Shown: positions 1 through 11,870 of the stretch, one piece after another
Layout of the letters: each line of letters starts with the position of its first letter
Numbering within the stretch: the stretch's first letter is position 1
From: Cornus controversa
Lineage: Eukaryota > Streptophyta > Magnoliopsida > Cornales > Cornaceae
Assembly: GCA_026545225.1 (NCBI GenBank)
Contig: CM048853.1
Location: 49,649,755 to 49,713,754, forward strand
Length of the DNA stretch: 64,000 nt
Direction: 5' to 3'
Made by a program: the position numbers and the translations under genes
Notes under the pieces: generated by a model
Told to the model about the DNA's origin: nothing
The model's input: only the letters and a program-made list of their open reading frames with translations
The model's database searches: none

Positions 1-1180
1 TGCATTAAATAGTAATTAACAGTCTTAAGAGTAGTTCATAGTTACTGGTTAGGATTCGATAATTTGAAAAAATTTTAATTAGAAATAGGTAAGGCTATTT
101 ACTAAAGCCTAACTAGCAACTACTAAAATTAAATACAGATAAAGTGTTAATTAATACAAAATTTGTTACTATTGAAGGTTGTTAAGATAATGTCAATCAA
201 AAGGAAAACTAAGAATATTAAGTCGCAAATTAGTATATGATTTGTAACAAACAAATAACTTGAATAAATCGAACAATAGATGAATTGCACATAAAACCCG
301 AAAATCCCAAATTATAACATGCTTCAGTAAACTAATTGAACAAAAAATCCAAAACGCCAAATCATAACATGATTTTACAAACAACTCGAATAAATCCAAC
401 AATAAATGAAAAATGATCGATTAATTGCACATAAAACCCGAAAACTCTAAATTATAACATGCTTCAGTAAAGTAACTTAACAAAAAACCCTAAAACCCCA
501 AATCAAAACATGCTTTTACAAACAACTCGAAAAAATCCAACAATAGATGAAAAATAATCGATTAAATTAACAAATATTCATATATAAAACAATCTTGAAC
601 GAAAATGGAATGAACCCCAACATTAAACGAATCAAACGAATGAACCCTAAATGAGCGAACCCTAAACAAGTGAGCCCTAACATGAAAAATGAAAGAAAGA
701 TAATCGACATGAAAAAAAGAAAGAAAGAAAAACTAAAAAACGAACGTATTTTACCTCTGGCCTCACTCCTTTTACTCAAGAACTCATGTGTTTTCGCTCT
801 TCCAACTTCAAACCTTCTTCAACCCTCGATCAAGTAACGATATGGAAGATTTTGTAGGTTTTTCTGTGTAGAGATGAAATGTCGTCTCAGTTCATAGGCC
901 AGAAAGATGAAATGCATGGAGAAGAGAAGAGGAGTAGTTAAGAATATTAAATGTGTATGACGGTTGACGTTACCTGTTGACGTGATATAGGGGTGTTTGG
1001 GAGCCGGATTAAATAAAACTTGGATATACACTAAGGTAGTTTAGTCATTTCATTGTTTTGTTGACAAAGTCAACCAAAAACGACTGACAGGGGGTGAAAA
1101 TGAAGATTTGCAAATGTGAAAATCAGGTTAAAGTATCGACAAACTTTAGGGGTCAAAATATAATTTGTCCTTTTTTTAGA
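1..1180. repeat. AT-rich repeat region with a 140-bp tandem repeat
   Basis: No gene is supported. A unit starting at 285 recurs at 425 (period 140 bp) and continues to about 565, with a partial copy upstream from about 230. From 600 to 690 a short phrase (gaatgaaccctaa-like) recurs. The stretch 1030-1175 reads like the terminal region of a non-autonomous DNA transposon, but no partner end lies in the window, so this is a guess. Short ORFs here are low-complexity. Confidence 0.5.
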
Positions 1181-1906
1181 TTAGAATCTTGTTAAAATGT
1201 TGCATGAAGTTTGAAAGCACCGCTACAATAGGACCCTACACGACTAAGGTACACTTAATAAAGTTGTGTTTTGGTCAAATCTTATAGCTACGCTTCATTG
1301 TGATGTACTTATGTTTGGTTTACTTTTCTGTTTTTAAATAACTAAAAAATCATAAAATAGTACGGAAACATAGTTCTTTTTATAAAAACTGATAACTGCC
1401 TTTTATAATTTTCTTTCAATAGTTCTTTTTATTTTCTGAATTCTTGAGAATTATTTGCAGAAAATTAAACCAAAAAATTCATATTTTGACTGATTATACT
1501 TTTATAAAAAGTAGCATTCATACAAGAGACATTATTGTCAAAAATAATAACCGAACTATTCATACCATGCTTCTATTCGCTTAGACTAACGATTTATATT
1601 CATTTAATAAATCCAACCAATATTCAGCTCAACTTGTATAAATTAATGAGATTTGAATAACAATACAAATAGTTATGGTAAAAAATGACCTGCTGTATTA
1701 ATAATTTGAATGACAAAGGAGATTTAGTAAAAACCAGAATAAATAAGTAAATAAATAAAAAGTAAATAAACAATGTAATGGAAGTTAAGAAGATGGAAGT
1801 TAACAGGGTAGAGTGTGTTCAATTTTCAATTTTGCATTGAATAATTGGTAAAGTGAATCGAACAAAGTCCAACTTGGCTGGTACAATATGTCCCCACAGG
1901 GCTAAG
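1181..1906. repeat. ~0.7-kb dispersed repeat, copy 1
   Basis: This stretch matches 23838-24562 over nearly its whole length, with scattered substitutions and small indels. Both begin at the same ttagaatcttgtt phrase and end just after gtccccacagggct. No ORF is conserved between the copies. No terminal inverted repeat or target duplication was found, so the class is unknown. Confidence 0.65.
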
Positions 1907-2585
1907 GAGTATTTTTGTCTCCACTGATTATGCTTTTACTAAAAGTATAGATTTATATAAGACAGTACTAAATGATAACGGAACTATAGTGTTTCTATTC
2001 GGGGGAAACTTGCCTAAATAGACGATCTAAATCTGAACTTATTTCTGGAACTCATTTAGTAAAAAATTCATACATAATTCAACTGGACTTGTACGAGAAA
2101 TAATACAAGTAGTACAAAAATAAAATTTTAATGGCAAAATTAATGAAAATTGAATGGACAATATGAATACTTATGGACCAATGGACTATTATCTCTCCTC
2201 TCACAAAAAATGCTGTGTTTAAGTCGGAGAAATATTATAGGTGGAATTTATCGAAAAAAAATGAATACTTTGATAAAAAGAAAATGGTATATTGTATTAG
2301 TAATATGACAAAGGAATTTTGGTAAGAAACCAAAATTAAAAAAATATATTCATCAAACAAGAAGTGTGGTGGATGGAATATGAAGAAGTTAAAAAATAGA
2401 ACTTAGCAGGAAAAGGTTCTGGCTTTTCAAATATGAGATTGATGGTTGAAGTCTTAATGGAGGTAGGTTGATGTTCGCTTAATCTATCAAGAAAAAACAA
2501 ACTTAGCTGTGAAGGGTATCTGTCCAATTTTCAAATTTGCACAAAGTCTAAGATGGCTGCTGCACTATGTCTCCATATAAAGTTG
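1907..2585. repeat. ~0.7-kb dispersed repeat, diverged tandem copy 2
   Basis: It follows copy 1 directly and repeats its landmarks in order: the ctgattatgcttttac block, the gaactat...ttctattcg block, the aatatgacaaaggaattttgg block, and the tccaattttcaaatttgcac...ctatgtctcc end. It is clearly more diverged than 23838-24562, so the tandem arrangement is older than the copy at 23.8 kb. Confidence 0.5.
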
Positions 2586-3510
2586 TGGTCAGCAATTCTC
2601 AAGGAAGTAAGGAAATAAATATCTTTTGGAGGACAAAATTAATGGAACCCATTTGCCAATAATGGATGCTATTGACTCAAGAAATTGTAGAGAAGTAAAA
2701 AAACACAAAACAAATTGTCCTTGTGTTAAAAGTTTGGATTTATTCAAGATATTTTATTGGAATTAATCCAACTGTCAAACTATTTGAGACTCTTCTTGGT
2801 TAAAGTTTCCCTAGTATTTGTTTAAAGAGGAGTGCTAAGGAGTAAGGACCTCGCTTTATGGAAACTAATCAAAAGAATTTAATATATTTTTTTTTGTAAT
2901 AAATACTTTCTAACTTTTTATCAAGCAATATATCTTTTTAGTATTAAAATATTTACATCAACGTAATCAACAAACAAATAACATTATAATAATCATTTAA
3001 TATTTTTATTAATAATTTTTTTATATTAATCTATATACTTATTATAATCATTTTCTATATAATTTTTTGAAACTTGTAATTAATTAGTATATAAAAATAT
3101 TTTAATCTTATTTTCTAATTGAATTAAAGAACATATTTTTCTTTTATAATTGAAGAACACTTTAGGTCACATAGTTTTATTTGTTGGTTGATGACACTAA
3201 TTTAAATATTTTAAAACTAGAAGTTGATATTGTTTGATAAAAAAGTAAGACATTTATGACAGAAAAATATTAAATTTTTGTGATTAGTTTTCATCAATTA
3301 GTGAAAGAGTGTGGAATGGTAGTCACTTAAACAACAGTCCTTAGCACTTCTTATGCAAAAAGATAAAGTAAATGATTTGACTTTGAATTTATTCCTGTGC
3401 GATGAGCTAGCTAAATCGAATAATATTTGACTTGATCTACTTGTATCATTATCATCCTTGTTTCAGTCCCCTATAAATGGGATCGGCCACATAAATTCTC
3501 TCTCCAGTAT
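2586..3510. other. AT-rich gene-free stretch
   Basis: No coding region, RNA gene or repeat that I can support. Very AT-rich, with short homopolymer runs. Confidence 0.5.
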
Positions 3511-3519
3511 TTTCTATTA
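3511..3519. repeat. 9-bp target site duplication (left)
   Basis: TTTCTATTA, repeated at 4724-4732 on the other side of the TIR element. Confidence 0.55.
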
Positions 3520-4723
3520 GGGTAAAATGCTCTAACACCACCTGAAGTTTTCGTTAATAACTTACGAAAAATAGTTGTGTCAAAAACGATATTCAATTTT
3601 CCCTAAGTTTGGTTGACCGTGCTTTAACACCATTTCTACCCAAACTATATTTTTTTTAAATTATAATTTTACCCGTAAATAATTGAACATTTATACCCTT
3701 CAAATTGTTTCCCCTATTTTTTACTTTTTCTTTTCTTTTTTCTTCTCTCTCTTCTCATCTTTCCTCTTTGGTTATTATCCCTTTCTCTCTCCTCTTTCTT
3801 TGCCGCCAACAGTGGATATGGGGCTGATGGAGCTTCGCGATGACAGCCATGGGTGGCGATGAGGTTGAGTGCTTGACAATGGTCATGAGTCTTTGGTTTG
3901 GGTCTTCAGTTTGGTGATGGTGATGGCGTTCCGGCACAGGTGGCCGAAAATGGGTCTTCTCATATGGCGGTGATGACTGCCATGGGGCTCACCTTAATGA
4001 TAGAAATAGTTGTGATGGACGAATCGGAGAAGCCAGTCGCTGCCAACAACGCCAGTCCCTTGCACCAACTTCTCCGACAAGGACTCTATTTTTTCCGACG
4101 GTCCAAGCACAGGCACACCTTGGTGATGATCGGCAGAGAAGACACCTTTTTTCTGGCAAAAAAACGTTGGCGATGATCGGAGGCTATGAATAAATAGTCA
4201 CTGCCTCTTGGATTTCCCACAATTTGAACTCTACATCTGTATTTTGATATTGAAAATCCAAAAATCAACACACATATACCGGCATATATACATACATATA
4301 AAACCTATTGGAAGTTATATATATATATATACACACATACATAGATCAAGAAACCATCTCAGTGAGTATATATATATATAGATAATTTCTTATATATATA
4401 CTCATTAGAGTTTGGGCTTTGTTTGAACCATATTGTCAAAAAACAGCGGCGATGGTTTAGGTTCCCATTAGGGTTTGGCATCATCTTCTTCAACAAGCTA
4501 AGGTTTGGGTAATCACCATTGATGAGCTTCGGTGAAGATGTGGTCTGTGCATTGTGATAAAGGTCCAATTATTTACGAGTAAAATTATAACTTTTAAAAA
4601 ATATATAATTTGGAAAAAAAAGGAGTGTTGAGCACGGTCAACCAAATCCTGTTGACCATTAGTTTTTACACAACCATTCTCGTATTGGGGGGCGGGGGTG
4701 TCAAGTTAAACCTTTTAAAGTCA
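3520..4723. mobile_element. Non-autonomous TIR element, Mutator-like (MULE-type)
   Basis: The two ends are imperfect inverted repeats of roughly 150 bp. The clearest blocks are ggttgaccgtgct at 3611-3623 against agcacggtcaacc at 4631-4643, and ttttacccgtaaataattg near 3667 against its complement near 4565. The 9-bp direct repeat TTTCTATTA flanks both ends (3511-3519 and 4724-4732), as expected for Mutator superfamily insertion. There is no transposase ORF. The interior (about 3780-4250) is richer in GC than its surroundings and carries a 92-aa ORF (+, 3898-4176) without recognisable homology; it may be captured host sequence. Exact termini rest on the target duplication. Confidence 0.6.
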
Positions 4724-4732
4724 TTTCTATTA

Positions 4733-5213
4733 ATCTCTATCGCATGTTATTTTTTATCACCCTCTCCGTCTTGGACCTTCTATTATAATTAATTCTTCTT
4801 GCTTCACCGGCACGTAGTAGGTCTCCTATATATGTGTTTAAACCATCTCAATCTACTCTTTCTAATTTTTTTCACAAATGAATGTTACACTTAATTTTTC
4901 TTTCATTACTAACCTTATTTCTTCTAGTCACTCTAATTATTCACCTTAACATTCTCATTTCGCAACATGAAGGCAAACATCTTGTCCCTTATATAGATTT
5001 GTGAAAATTATAAGAAAAATACAAGTAATAGAAAAATGAAAAAGAATAATGAAATTTTGGATCGCAACACAAATGACTTGTTAAAATGAGAAGCTCGTCA
5101 AGAAAGAAATTTGGAGAATGGAGTGATGGAATACAACAAATAATACAAAATAAGGACCAAAGAATGTTTTTAAAAAAGAAGCAAGAAACAAAATTAATTT
5201 GAAAAATAAAAGA
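4733..5213. other. Gene-free AT-rich stretch
   Basis: Nothing recognisable. An 83-aa minus-strand ORF (4989-5240) is hydrophobic low-complexity translation and is not supported as a gene. Confidence 0.4.
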
Positions 5214-6319
5214 GTGAAGGAGCATCATACACGATCGCATGCAAAAGAGAAATTACTTTCCTGTTTCTTGGAGCAAAAGGGAGAGCAAATCATGACCAAA
5301 GGAAATTAAGAATACAAACTCAATTCAGCCATTCAACACAGGTCCAGCCAGCTGCAATATTTTTCTTGTGCCTTAGAAGTGGCCATCACTAACACTACAT
5401 CTATCAACCTTGATCATATCACAATAAGCAAGTGAGAAAGTATTGGACACCCATCACATTTCAAAAAAGGTTCCATGATTTTGTGAGTCCGCATCAGTCT
5501 TCAGGCTCCAGTATCCACTCGCGTCCATATGTCCCCTGCAGTAGGCTTTATAAGAAATTGAAAAAAGTAATGTCCAATAGTAGTGAATTACCAGTAGTCT
5601 TGGTTACAATATTGCAGTGACTTTGCTACATTGTAGTTATACATTCACCAAAATTGATTCTAGTACAAGTCTGCATGTCTTTTGAACATATCTCTAGTGA
5701 ATTTGCCTACCTCATTCTTAGTATTAAATCCATCCAAATTCAGGTCAAGCCTATGTCCATGTGAACTCCTAAGGCACTTAAATCTTATTAATTCCTACCA
5801 GTATGCATATATATTATATACTAAAACTAATATAAGATTGACGGAACTGCTAGCCCCATAAAACTCAAAGCAAAGTGGATTCTAGTCCAGTATGTCAGAA
5901 AATCTATTATAGACAACCGTAGTGCTGGAAGAGGATGCCAGATCTCCAAAGATACGAAGTAGCTTTTCTATCTTTGCACATTTTCCACCCACTTTCTAAG
6001 GACATTTTTTCCTTTTTAACATTGTTTTCTTTTCAAATTATCTTTTTTATTAACTTCAATTTCATTCAATCCATAAGGAACTTTACCCTTCTCCCATTAT
6101 CTTAATTATTTTCAACTTTACTTGGTTGGTTAATTCTTTTTGAAAAATAGCAAAGGCCTGTGTCGGTGCAGGCCTCTCCTATAACAGATTAACGTAAGGT
6201 CACACACTTTGAGAGATGTTAAGCAAGCACCCTCCCAACAGCAGTGAGGCCGCCAACCTTTGTCCTCATCCTTCACCTCCCATTGAACACATCCAGGTAA
6301 GTAAAAATTCTTTATTTTC
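5214..6319. repeat. 1.1-kb direct duplication, copy 1
   Basis: It matches 8963-10041 at high identity, with small indels. Both copies begin gtgaaggagca and end with a GC-richer block (from the cctgtgtcggtgcagg phrase at about 6160) closing at catccaggtaagt. The identity stops abruptly about 15 bp after this point. No coding frame is conserved. The region 5500-5965 belongs to the diverged unit family described at 10470-11860. Confidence 0.8.
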
Positions 6320-6729
6320 TAATTTATGTTATCATTGGTTATTCGTGCTTGACTTAACTTTGAGGTGTATTTTACAATAAAATAAATATTTTATTTATTA
6401 TTTTAACAAGAACAAAGATAATATAATATTATTTTAATTCTAAATTTTAATTTAAGGAAAATAATTTGTAGAGTGAAAAGTTATCGGCCAAATGTGTATT
6501 GAAAAAAGTGTTCATTTATTGAATTGTGAAAATGTGGGTCCCACTTGCAATATTTAAATATTAGAGTGATTGATTTTACCAATTTAGGTGATAACTTTCA
6601 ACCATTCTTTTGTTTGGTATAAGTTTTAAGGTGAGAATGGTTATTCATTTAGAACGAAAATCCATTCCACAAACTTATGAAATAGACCAAGAAGATACAA
6701 AAAAAAAATATTCATATTACTAAAAAATC
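6320..6729. other. Gene-free AT-rich stretch
   Basis: Nothing recognisable between the duplication and the CAC-rich tract. Confidence 0.4.
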
Positions 6730-6990
6730 ATTCACCTTCACCACCACCACTTTCACTACTACACCGACTTTACCACCACCACTACCACCGGCTTTATCAC
6801 CACCACCACTATCACCGGCTTTATCACCACCGCCACTGCGGCCTCCACCGTCACCACCTTCACATCACCACCTTCCTACTCCACCACACCACCACCTCTA
6901 TATTGTCATCTTCCTCCACCACCATCGTTGCCGTCGTCATATCGCATCGCCACCACCTCTAGATCACCACATTCCTCCACCACCTCCGCA
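6730..6990. repeat. Degenerate (CAC/CCA) trinucleotide tract
   Basis: Long run of ccaccac/tcaccacc units with scattered substitutions. Translations (His- or Pro-rich on +, Gly/Val-rich on -) are low-complexity. The tract abuts the 5' side of the YJU2-like fragment. Confidence 0.7.
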
Positions 6991-7003
6991 TCGCCACCTT
7001 CCT

Positions 7004-7395
7004 CCACCACTACCCGGGAAACTTGGATCCGGCGAGGATACCGAAGAGGAGGAGACAGCAGCAGATTAAGGTGAGGATGATGCTGGCCATGAGCGAATTT
7101 TCGTTGCAAGACCTGCGCCAATTACATTAACAATGGAAAAGGAACCAAGTTGAATTACCGCAAAGAAGAGGTGATTGGCGAGACTTACTTGGGTATCCAA
7201 ATATGTAATGTAGGTTCTACTTCAAATGCACCACCAGGTGCAACAAGGAATTTGGAAGAGTAAGAAGCTAGCAGAAAAGGAGAACAAACTAGAGGAAGCA
7301 AAGCAAATGGTGCAAGCACCGGACTATTGTCATTATGCCACAAGTGATGATGAAGACGATCATAATCATCTCAACTACCATCATAATCACTGATT
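7004..7395 (+). pseudogene. YJU2/CCDC94-like splicing factor gene fragment
   Basis: YJU2 (CCDC94 in animals) is a spliceosome-associated protein with a conserved N-terminal zinc-binding region. Translation from about 7010 reads YPGNLDPARIPKRRRQQQIK followed by VRMMLAMS, close to the family's conserved N-terminus. After a frameshift near 7092 the next frame gives CKTCANYI, then the family phrase GETYLGIQI at about 7177-7203. RFYFKCT is recovered in one frame near 7211 and GATRNLE in another near 7235, so the block between them is lost. The start codon and N-terminal residues dissolve into the CAC tract. No introns interrupt the matched part, which suggests a processed or captured copy. The reading is disrupted at least twice, so no function is expected. 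Confidence 0.6.
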
Positions 7396-7479
7396 TGAAA
7401 GATGCTACTAAGTTTTTGTATATATTCTTCTTAAGGTAAGTGCAAAACGTACAAAATCGAACCCAGTCAATAATGATCT

Positions 7480-7860
7480 CTTTATAATTTTTGTGGCGAC
7501 AGTGCAGGATTGATCAATAAGAGTTGAAATCAGATTCCTAACCCATCACTTTAGATGCCTTTGTAACATTAATTGTTGCAAAGCTTTAAAAAATTGAACC
7601 AGTCAATAATCATTCTAGCTAGTAGAAGTCATGCCTGGGCTCATGTGACCTGAAAACGCACATGCATCATGCATGCCTTCTAGCTTGCACACTGCCATTG
7701 ATAAATCATTGAGGGAGATGCAGGCCAATAAAAGACTGAAGCAAATGGAACCTGCAACTCATAGTACAGAATATAGAGAATTGCCATCAAATAAATAAAA
7801 GTAATTAATAATCATGCAAACTACGATTTCAACATGTATAAAGGCCTCATAAAAATTTAT
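7480..7860. repeat. Diverged repeat unit E (partial)
   Basis: It shares ordered phrases (gtcatgcc..gggctcatgtgacct, agcttgcacactgccattg, atggaacctgcaa) with 10840-11000 and 11640-11720. It is part of the family of units lying 3' of the resistance gene. Confidence 0.45.
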
Positions 7861-8248
7861 CTGCAAAATGATAGAGGCACAAACCTGACTGATTGAGATT
7901 TCTTTACACTTATCAGTACTGAGATGGGTGAAACTTCATCTGGGCTTGGTCAAAATATAGAAGAAATGATTGTAGCTAGTGGTCCAAGAATCTCACACCT
8001 TCTGCTGTTGACTATGCAAGGGAAGTTAGTGAAAACTACCTATAGATAGAAGAAAGATAGCAATTTTTTTGTAATGTTGTATAGAGTGAAGAACAAGTAC
8101 CTGAATTGAATGGAAATCGAGGTTTCCTGGGCATGAATATAGAACCAGGAGGAGCATACTGTTCTGATAAAATTAGAACTATTTTCTACCTCCATGACTT
8201 GGATGTCCTTTGGTACTCCGTCTCATCAGACAATCAAAGGACAACGCA

Positions 8249-8440
8249 TTATACCAACTGGGAAACACCAGTGATGAACAAGAGAAGATGACAAACCTTC
8301 AATGCAAGTGTTAGTATGCATCATTCCCTCCAGTAGGGAATGTAGTGCATGACATTTATTTATCACAAGTACTTTAAGCATGGGCAACTCCATATTCTGA
8401 AATTACACAAGGATTGAGCATTGTTTTATCTGCATATATA
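8249..8440 (-). pseudogene. Relic of a CC-NBS-LRR gene (LRR segment)
   Basis: This segment aligns with 12672-12860 of the resistance gene in the same orientation. Shared blocks include gatgaacaa, caagtgtt, gcatcattccct, tagggaatgtag/tagggactgtag, ttaagcat/ttgagcat, acacaagg and ttgagcattgttttatct. It corresponds to part of the leucine-rich repeats. Indels and stops remove any reading frame. It shows that the cluster once held at least one more paralogue. Confidence 0.6.
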
Positions 8441-8630
8441 CTGCAACTAATAAAACATTGTGGGATTTTCTGCCCTCATAAGACCCGAGGCGAACAGGTA
8501 CCTGTCCTGTAGCTCAAGAAGTCTGTTTTTGACAACCACATTGTTGGCAAGACATCTCAAGATTTACTAACACAAGGAGAATTTGATAAATACAAAAATA
8601 GAAGTAATTTAATAACTAATGCAACATAGA
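8441..8630. repeat. Diverged repeat unit F (partial)
   Basis: The block containing caagaagtctgtttttgacaa and tcaagattta..aca...aggagaattt matches the end of unit D (about 11750-11870). Confidence 0.45.
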
Positions 8631-8962
8631 ATTATAATATGTCATATGTGCCCTGAGTGGCTCATGCAGGAGGTAAATTCAGAGACAAAGTTGCGTTACC
8701 CATATATATATTTCGATCCCAATTCTCTGATATGACCATCTTCATATTTAACCAATAGCCTAATACACATACAAGACATAGAGACCTTGGCTAGTGATAT
8801 AATAAACAAATCAACTGGTCTCCCTTGGCTAGGGATGTAATATGCAAATCAATTTGATCATAAGAAGAATTACAGTAAATGCTGCATAAAATTCACGCAG
8901 GTCTTCATGTTGAATAGATACAAGATGAAATCATATTCTCTCCCATGCCTTAGTCTAACCTG

Positions 8963-10041
8963 GTGAAGGAGCACATACACGATGGCATCCAAAAGAAAAA
9001 TTACTTTCCTGTTTCTTGGTGCAAAAGGGAGAGCAAATCATGACCAAAGGAAATTAAGAATACAAACTGAATTCAGCCATTCAACACAGGTCCAACCAGC
9101 TGCAATATTTTTCTTGTGGCTTAGAAGTGGCCATCAATAACACTATATCTATCAACCTTGATCATATCACAATAAGCAAATGAGAAAGTATTGGACAGCC
9201 CATCACATTTCAAAAAAGTTCCATGATTTTGTGAGTCCGCATCAGTCTTCAGGCTCTAGTATCCACTCGCATCCATATGTCCCCTGCAATAGGCTTTATA
9301 AGAAATTGAAAAAAGTAATGTCCAATAGTAGTGAATTACTAGTAGTCTTGGTTACAATATGACTTTGCCACATTGTAGTTATGCATTCACCAAAATTGAT
9401 TCTAGTAGAAGTCTGCATGTCTATAGAACTTATCTCTAGTGAATTTGCCTACCTCACTCTTAGTATTAAATCCATCCAAATTCAGGTCAAGCCTATGTCC
9501 ATGTGAGCTCCTAAGACACTTAAATCTTATTAATTCCTACCAGTATGCATATATGCTACAACTAATATAAGATTGACGGAACTGCTGGCCTCATAAAACT
9601 CAAAACAAAGTGGATTCTAGTCCAGTATGTCAGAAAATCTATTATAGACAACCATAGTGCTGGAAGAGGATGCCAGATCTCCAAAGATATGAAGTAGCTT
9701 TTCTATCTTTCCACATTTTCCAGTCACTTTCTAAGGACATTTTTTCCTTTTTAACATTGTTTTCTATTCAAATTAACTTCAATTTCATTCAATTCATAAG
9801 GAACTTTACCCTTCTCCCATTATCTTAATTATTCTCAACTTTACTTAGTTGGTTAATCTTTTTGAAAAATAGAAAAGGCCTGTGTCGGTGCAGGCCTCTC
9901 CTATAACAGATTAATGTAAGGTCACACACTTTGAGAGATGTTAAGTAAGCACCCGCCCAACAGCAGTGAGGCCGCCAACCTTTGTCCTCATCCTTGACCT
10001 CCCATTGAACACATCCAGGTAAGTAAAAATTCTTTATTTTC
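8963..10041. repeat. 1.1-kb direct duplication, copy 2
   Basis: Partner of 5214-6319, slightly shorter through small deletions. It ends in the same catccaggtaagtaaaaattctttattttc context before the sequences diverge. It lies among the units 3' of the resistance gene. Confidence 0.8.
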
Positions 10042-10469
10042 AGATAATAACATTTTATTCACTGAAAAATGTATTTGAGAAATCCAGGAAAACAAAATAT
10101 ATCTACTTGAGAAACATGCCAGCCATATTCTATCATTGAGTTAATGAAATGAACATCACCATAAAAGTCACCACGGCCTCATCAAACATAATCGTTCATC
10201 CTTGTAATGACTCAGACATTTGTGCTTTACTAGGAAAGCTAGCTCTTCCGAAGACATTATTTTCAAATTTAACCAACAGGTAGTTCTGTATACAGTAGTT
10301 GTCTTCCTTGACTATGATAAAATAAACAGACAATTGTAATTATAAGAATAGTTACAATAAACTTGTAAACCCCATGAAAACATCACATGAAATTCTCACG
10401 GTTGCTAATGTTGAAACAATAAGGGGTGAGACATAGTATGTTACCCTTATTAAGACTTTGCGATTCTGT
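10042..10469. other. Gene-free stretch
   Basis: No gene or repeat recognised. Confidence 0.4.
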
Positions 10470-11080
10470 TGCAAGAGGCCACAATTTTGTGATAATGTAT
10501 CAGTTTTCCAGCACTATTATCCACTCTTCCGTGTTTCCACCACTATTATCCACTTGTCGGTATTGTCCTATGAAAAAAGCAATCATAGATGTCGTAAATC
10601 AATAATTTGAAAAATAAGACCTAAATATACTGAAACAATTCTAATATTGCCCTTTCTAGGGGAGAAGATGGAGGACTATCAATAAGAACTGAACTCAAAC
10701 CCCCACACAACCCCTACAAATGCCTTTATCACCATGCCCCGGTGGCTTTGGCATATACCGGTACATTCAACAAAAATGATTCTTACAGAAACCTGCATGA
10801 ATTTCGAAAAGATGCAAGACAACATGAATACCTCATCATAGAATTAATTGGGCAACTTCACATCATGTGTAGGTTCATGTGAGCTCAATTTAAAGGCATA
10901 TGAGTTCTCTCTTAGTTCCATTCCAACATGCACACTGCCATTGCTGAAAAAATGTAGGGATATGCTGATGCATTAAACCCAAAGAAAATGGAACCTGCAA
11001 TACACAGCTTAGGGAGTATATCATATACAAACCATACTGCTGGAAGAAGATATCTAGATTTACAAGCATATATAAGTGAA
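10470..11080. repeat. Diverged repeat unit C
   Basis: Shares landmarks in order with units at 5500-5965, 9245-9700 and 11170-11860: an attatccactc... block, an acattcaacaaaaatgattct block, a gttcatgtgagctc block, an acactgcc/cattgct block, and a ctggaagaagat...agatttacaa end. Divergence is high, so this is an old family. Confidence 0.5.
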
Positions 11081-11159
11081 ATTAGTTAGAGAATCATAAA
11101 TCTCGCTATCAAATTCACAAGGACAGTGTCTGTACTAAAAATATGACTTACCAGAGATC

Positions 11160-11870
11160 AGTGCTTCTTTTATTCCACAAGACTTCCAACATCAGAATCC
11201 ACTCACATCCACATGTCTCTGCAAAAGCATCCAGGATGTTTGAAATCAAGTGTTTTAAAAATTATAGTAATTAAAAGTTCTGAGACAATTATTATATTGC
11301 CATTCTCTTCTGGAGAGGGCAGGGGATTATGAAAAATAATTGAACTAAAATCCTCCACCCCACCCAAACAGATCCCACGCTTACCATGTCATTATTCAGT
11401 GCTGTTTCAAGTAATGAATAGTACTAGGACCCATGTTTACATACTTGCAATCTGAGCTTTTAGCATTGAACCTAAACAATGACTCCAAAAGAAAAACTGA
11501 AATCAATATAAGCTAGTTGGGTACATTGTAGTGAATATTAACCAAAAATGATTCAAATAGAACTATAGAAGTTTGCATGTGTTTTGAATAGATGCTAGTC
11601 AATATTGCCTACCTTATCATATGGTTAGCTGGATCCCAGTTCAGGTCATGCCCAGGTCCATGTGAGCTGCAGGGCACATCAATCTTGCTTCAGTTCCCCT
11701 CTAGCAAGCATGAATAGTGCAACTAGTTAAACACCAAGGATTTTATTGCCTTGTAAAACCCAAAGCGAATTGATGCTTGTCACATAGCTTAGGAAGTCTG
11801 TTATTGACAACCATGATATTTACAGAAGAAATCAAGATTTACAAATATGAGGAGAATTTAAACAAATAAC
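11160..11870. repeat. Diverged repeat unit D, next to the resistance gene
   Basis: Same landmarks as unit C: atccactcacatccacatgtctctgca, ccaaaaatgattc, gttcaggtcatgcc, gtccatgtgagctgc, and aggaagtctgttattgacaacca. Being the unit nearest the 3' end of the resistance gene, it may be the original 3' flank or untranslated region of this gene family; that is inference. Confidence 0.5.

Noticed and set aside
193..779. Two short minus-strand ORFs (69 and 70 aa) near the left edge
   Set aside because: They are translations of the AT-rich 140-bp tandem repeat and adjoining short repeats, with no domain.
6906..7121. 71-aa minus ORF, Gly/Val/Glu-rich
   Set aside because: Antisense of the CAC tract and of the YJU2-like fragment, which reads on the plus strand.
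8106..8291. 61-aa plus ORF beside the LRR relic
   Set aside because: No homology; its 3' part overlaps the relic in antisense.
5432..9362. Paired 60-62-aa ORFs (5432-5620 and 9180-9362) as a conserved small protein
   Set aside because: They are similar only because they lie in the 1.1-kb duplication; an indel changes the frame near the start and there is no family support.
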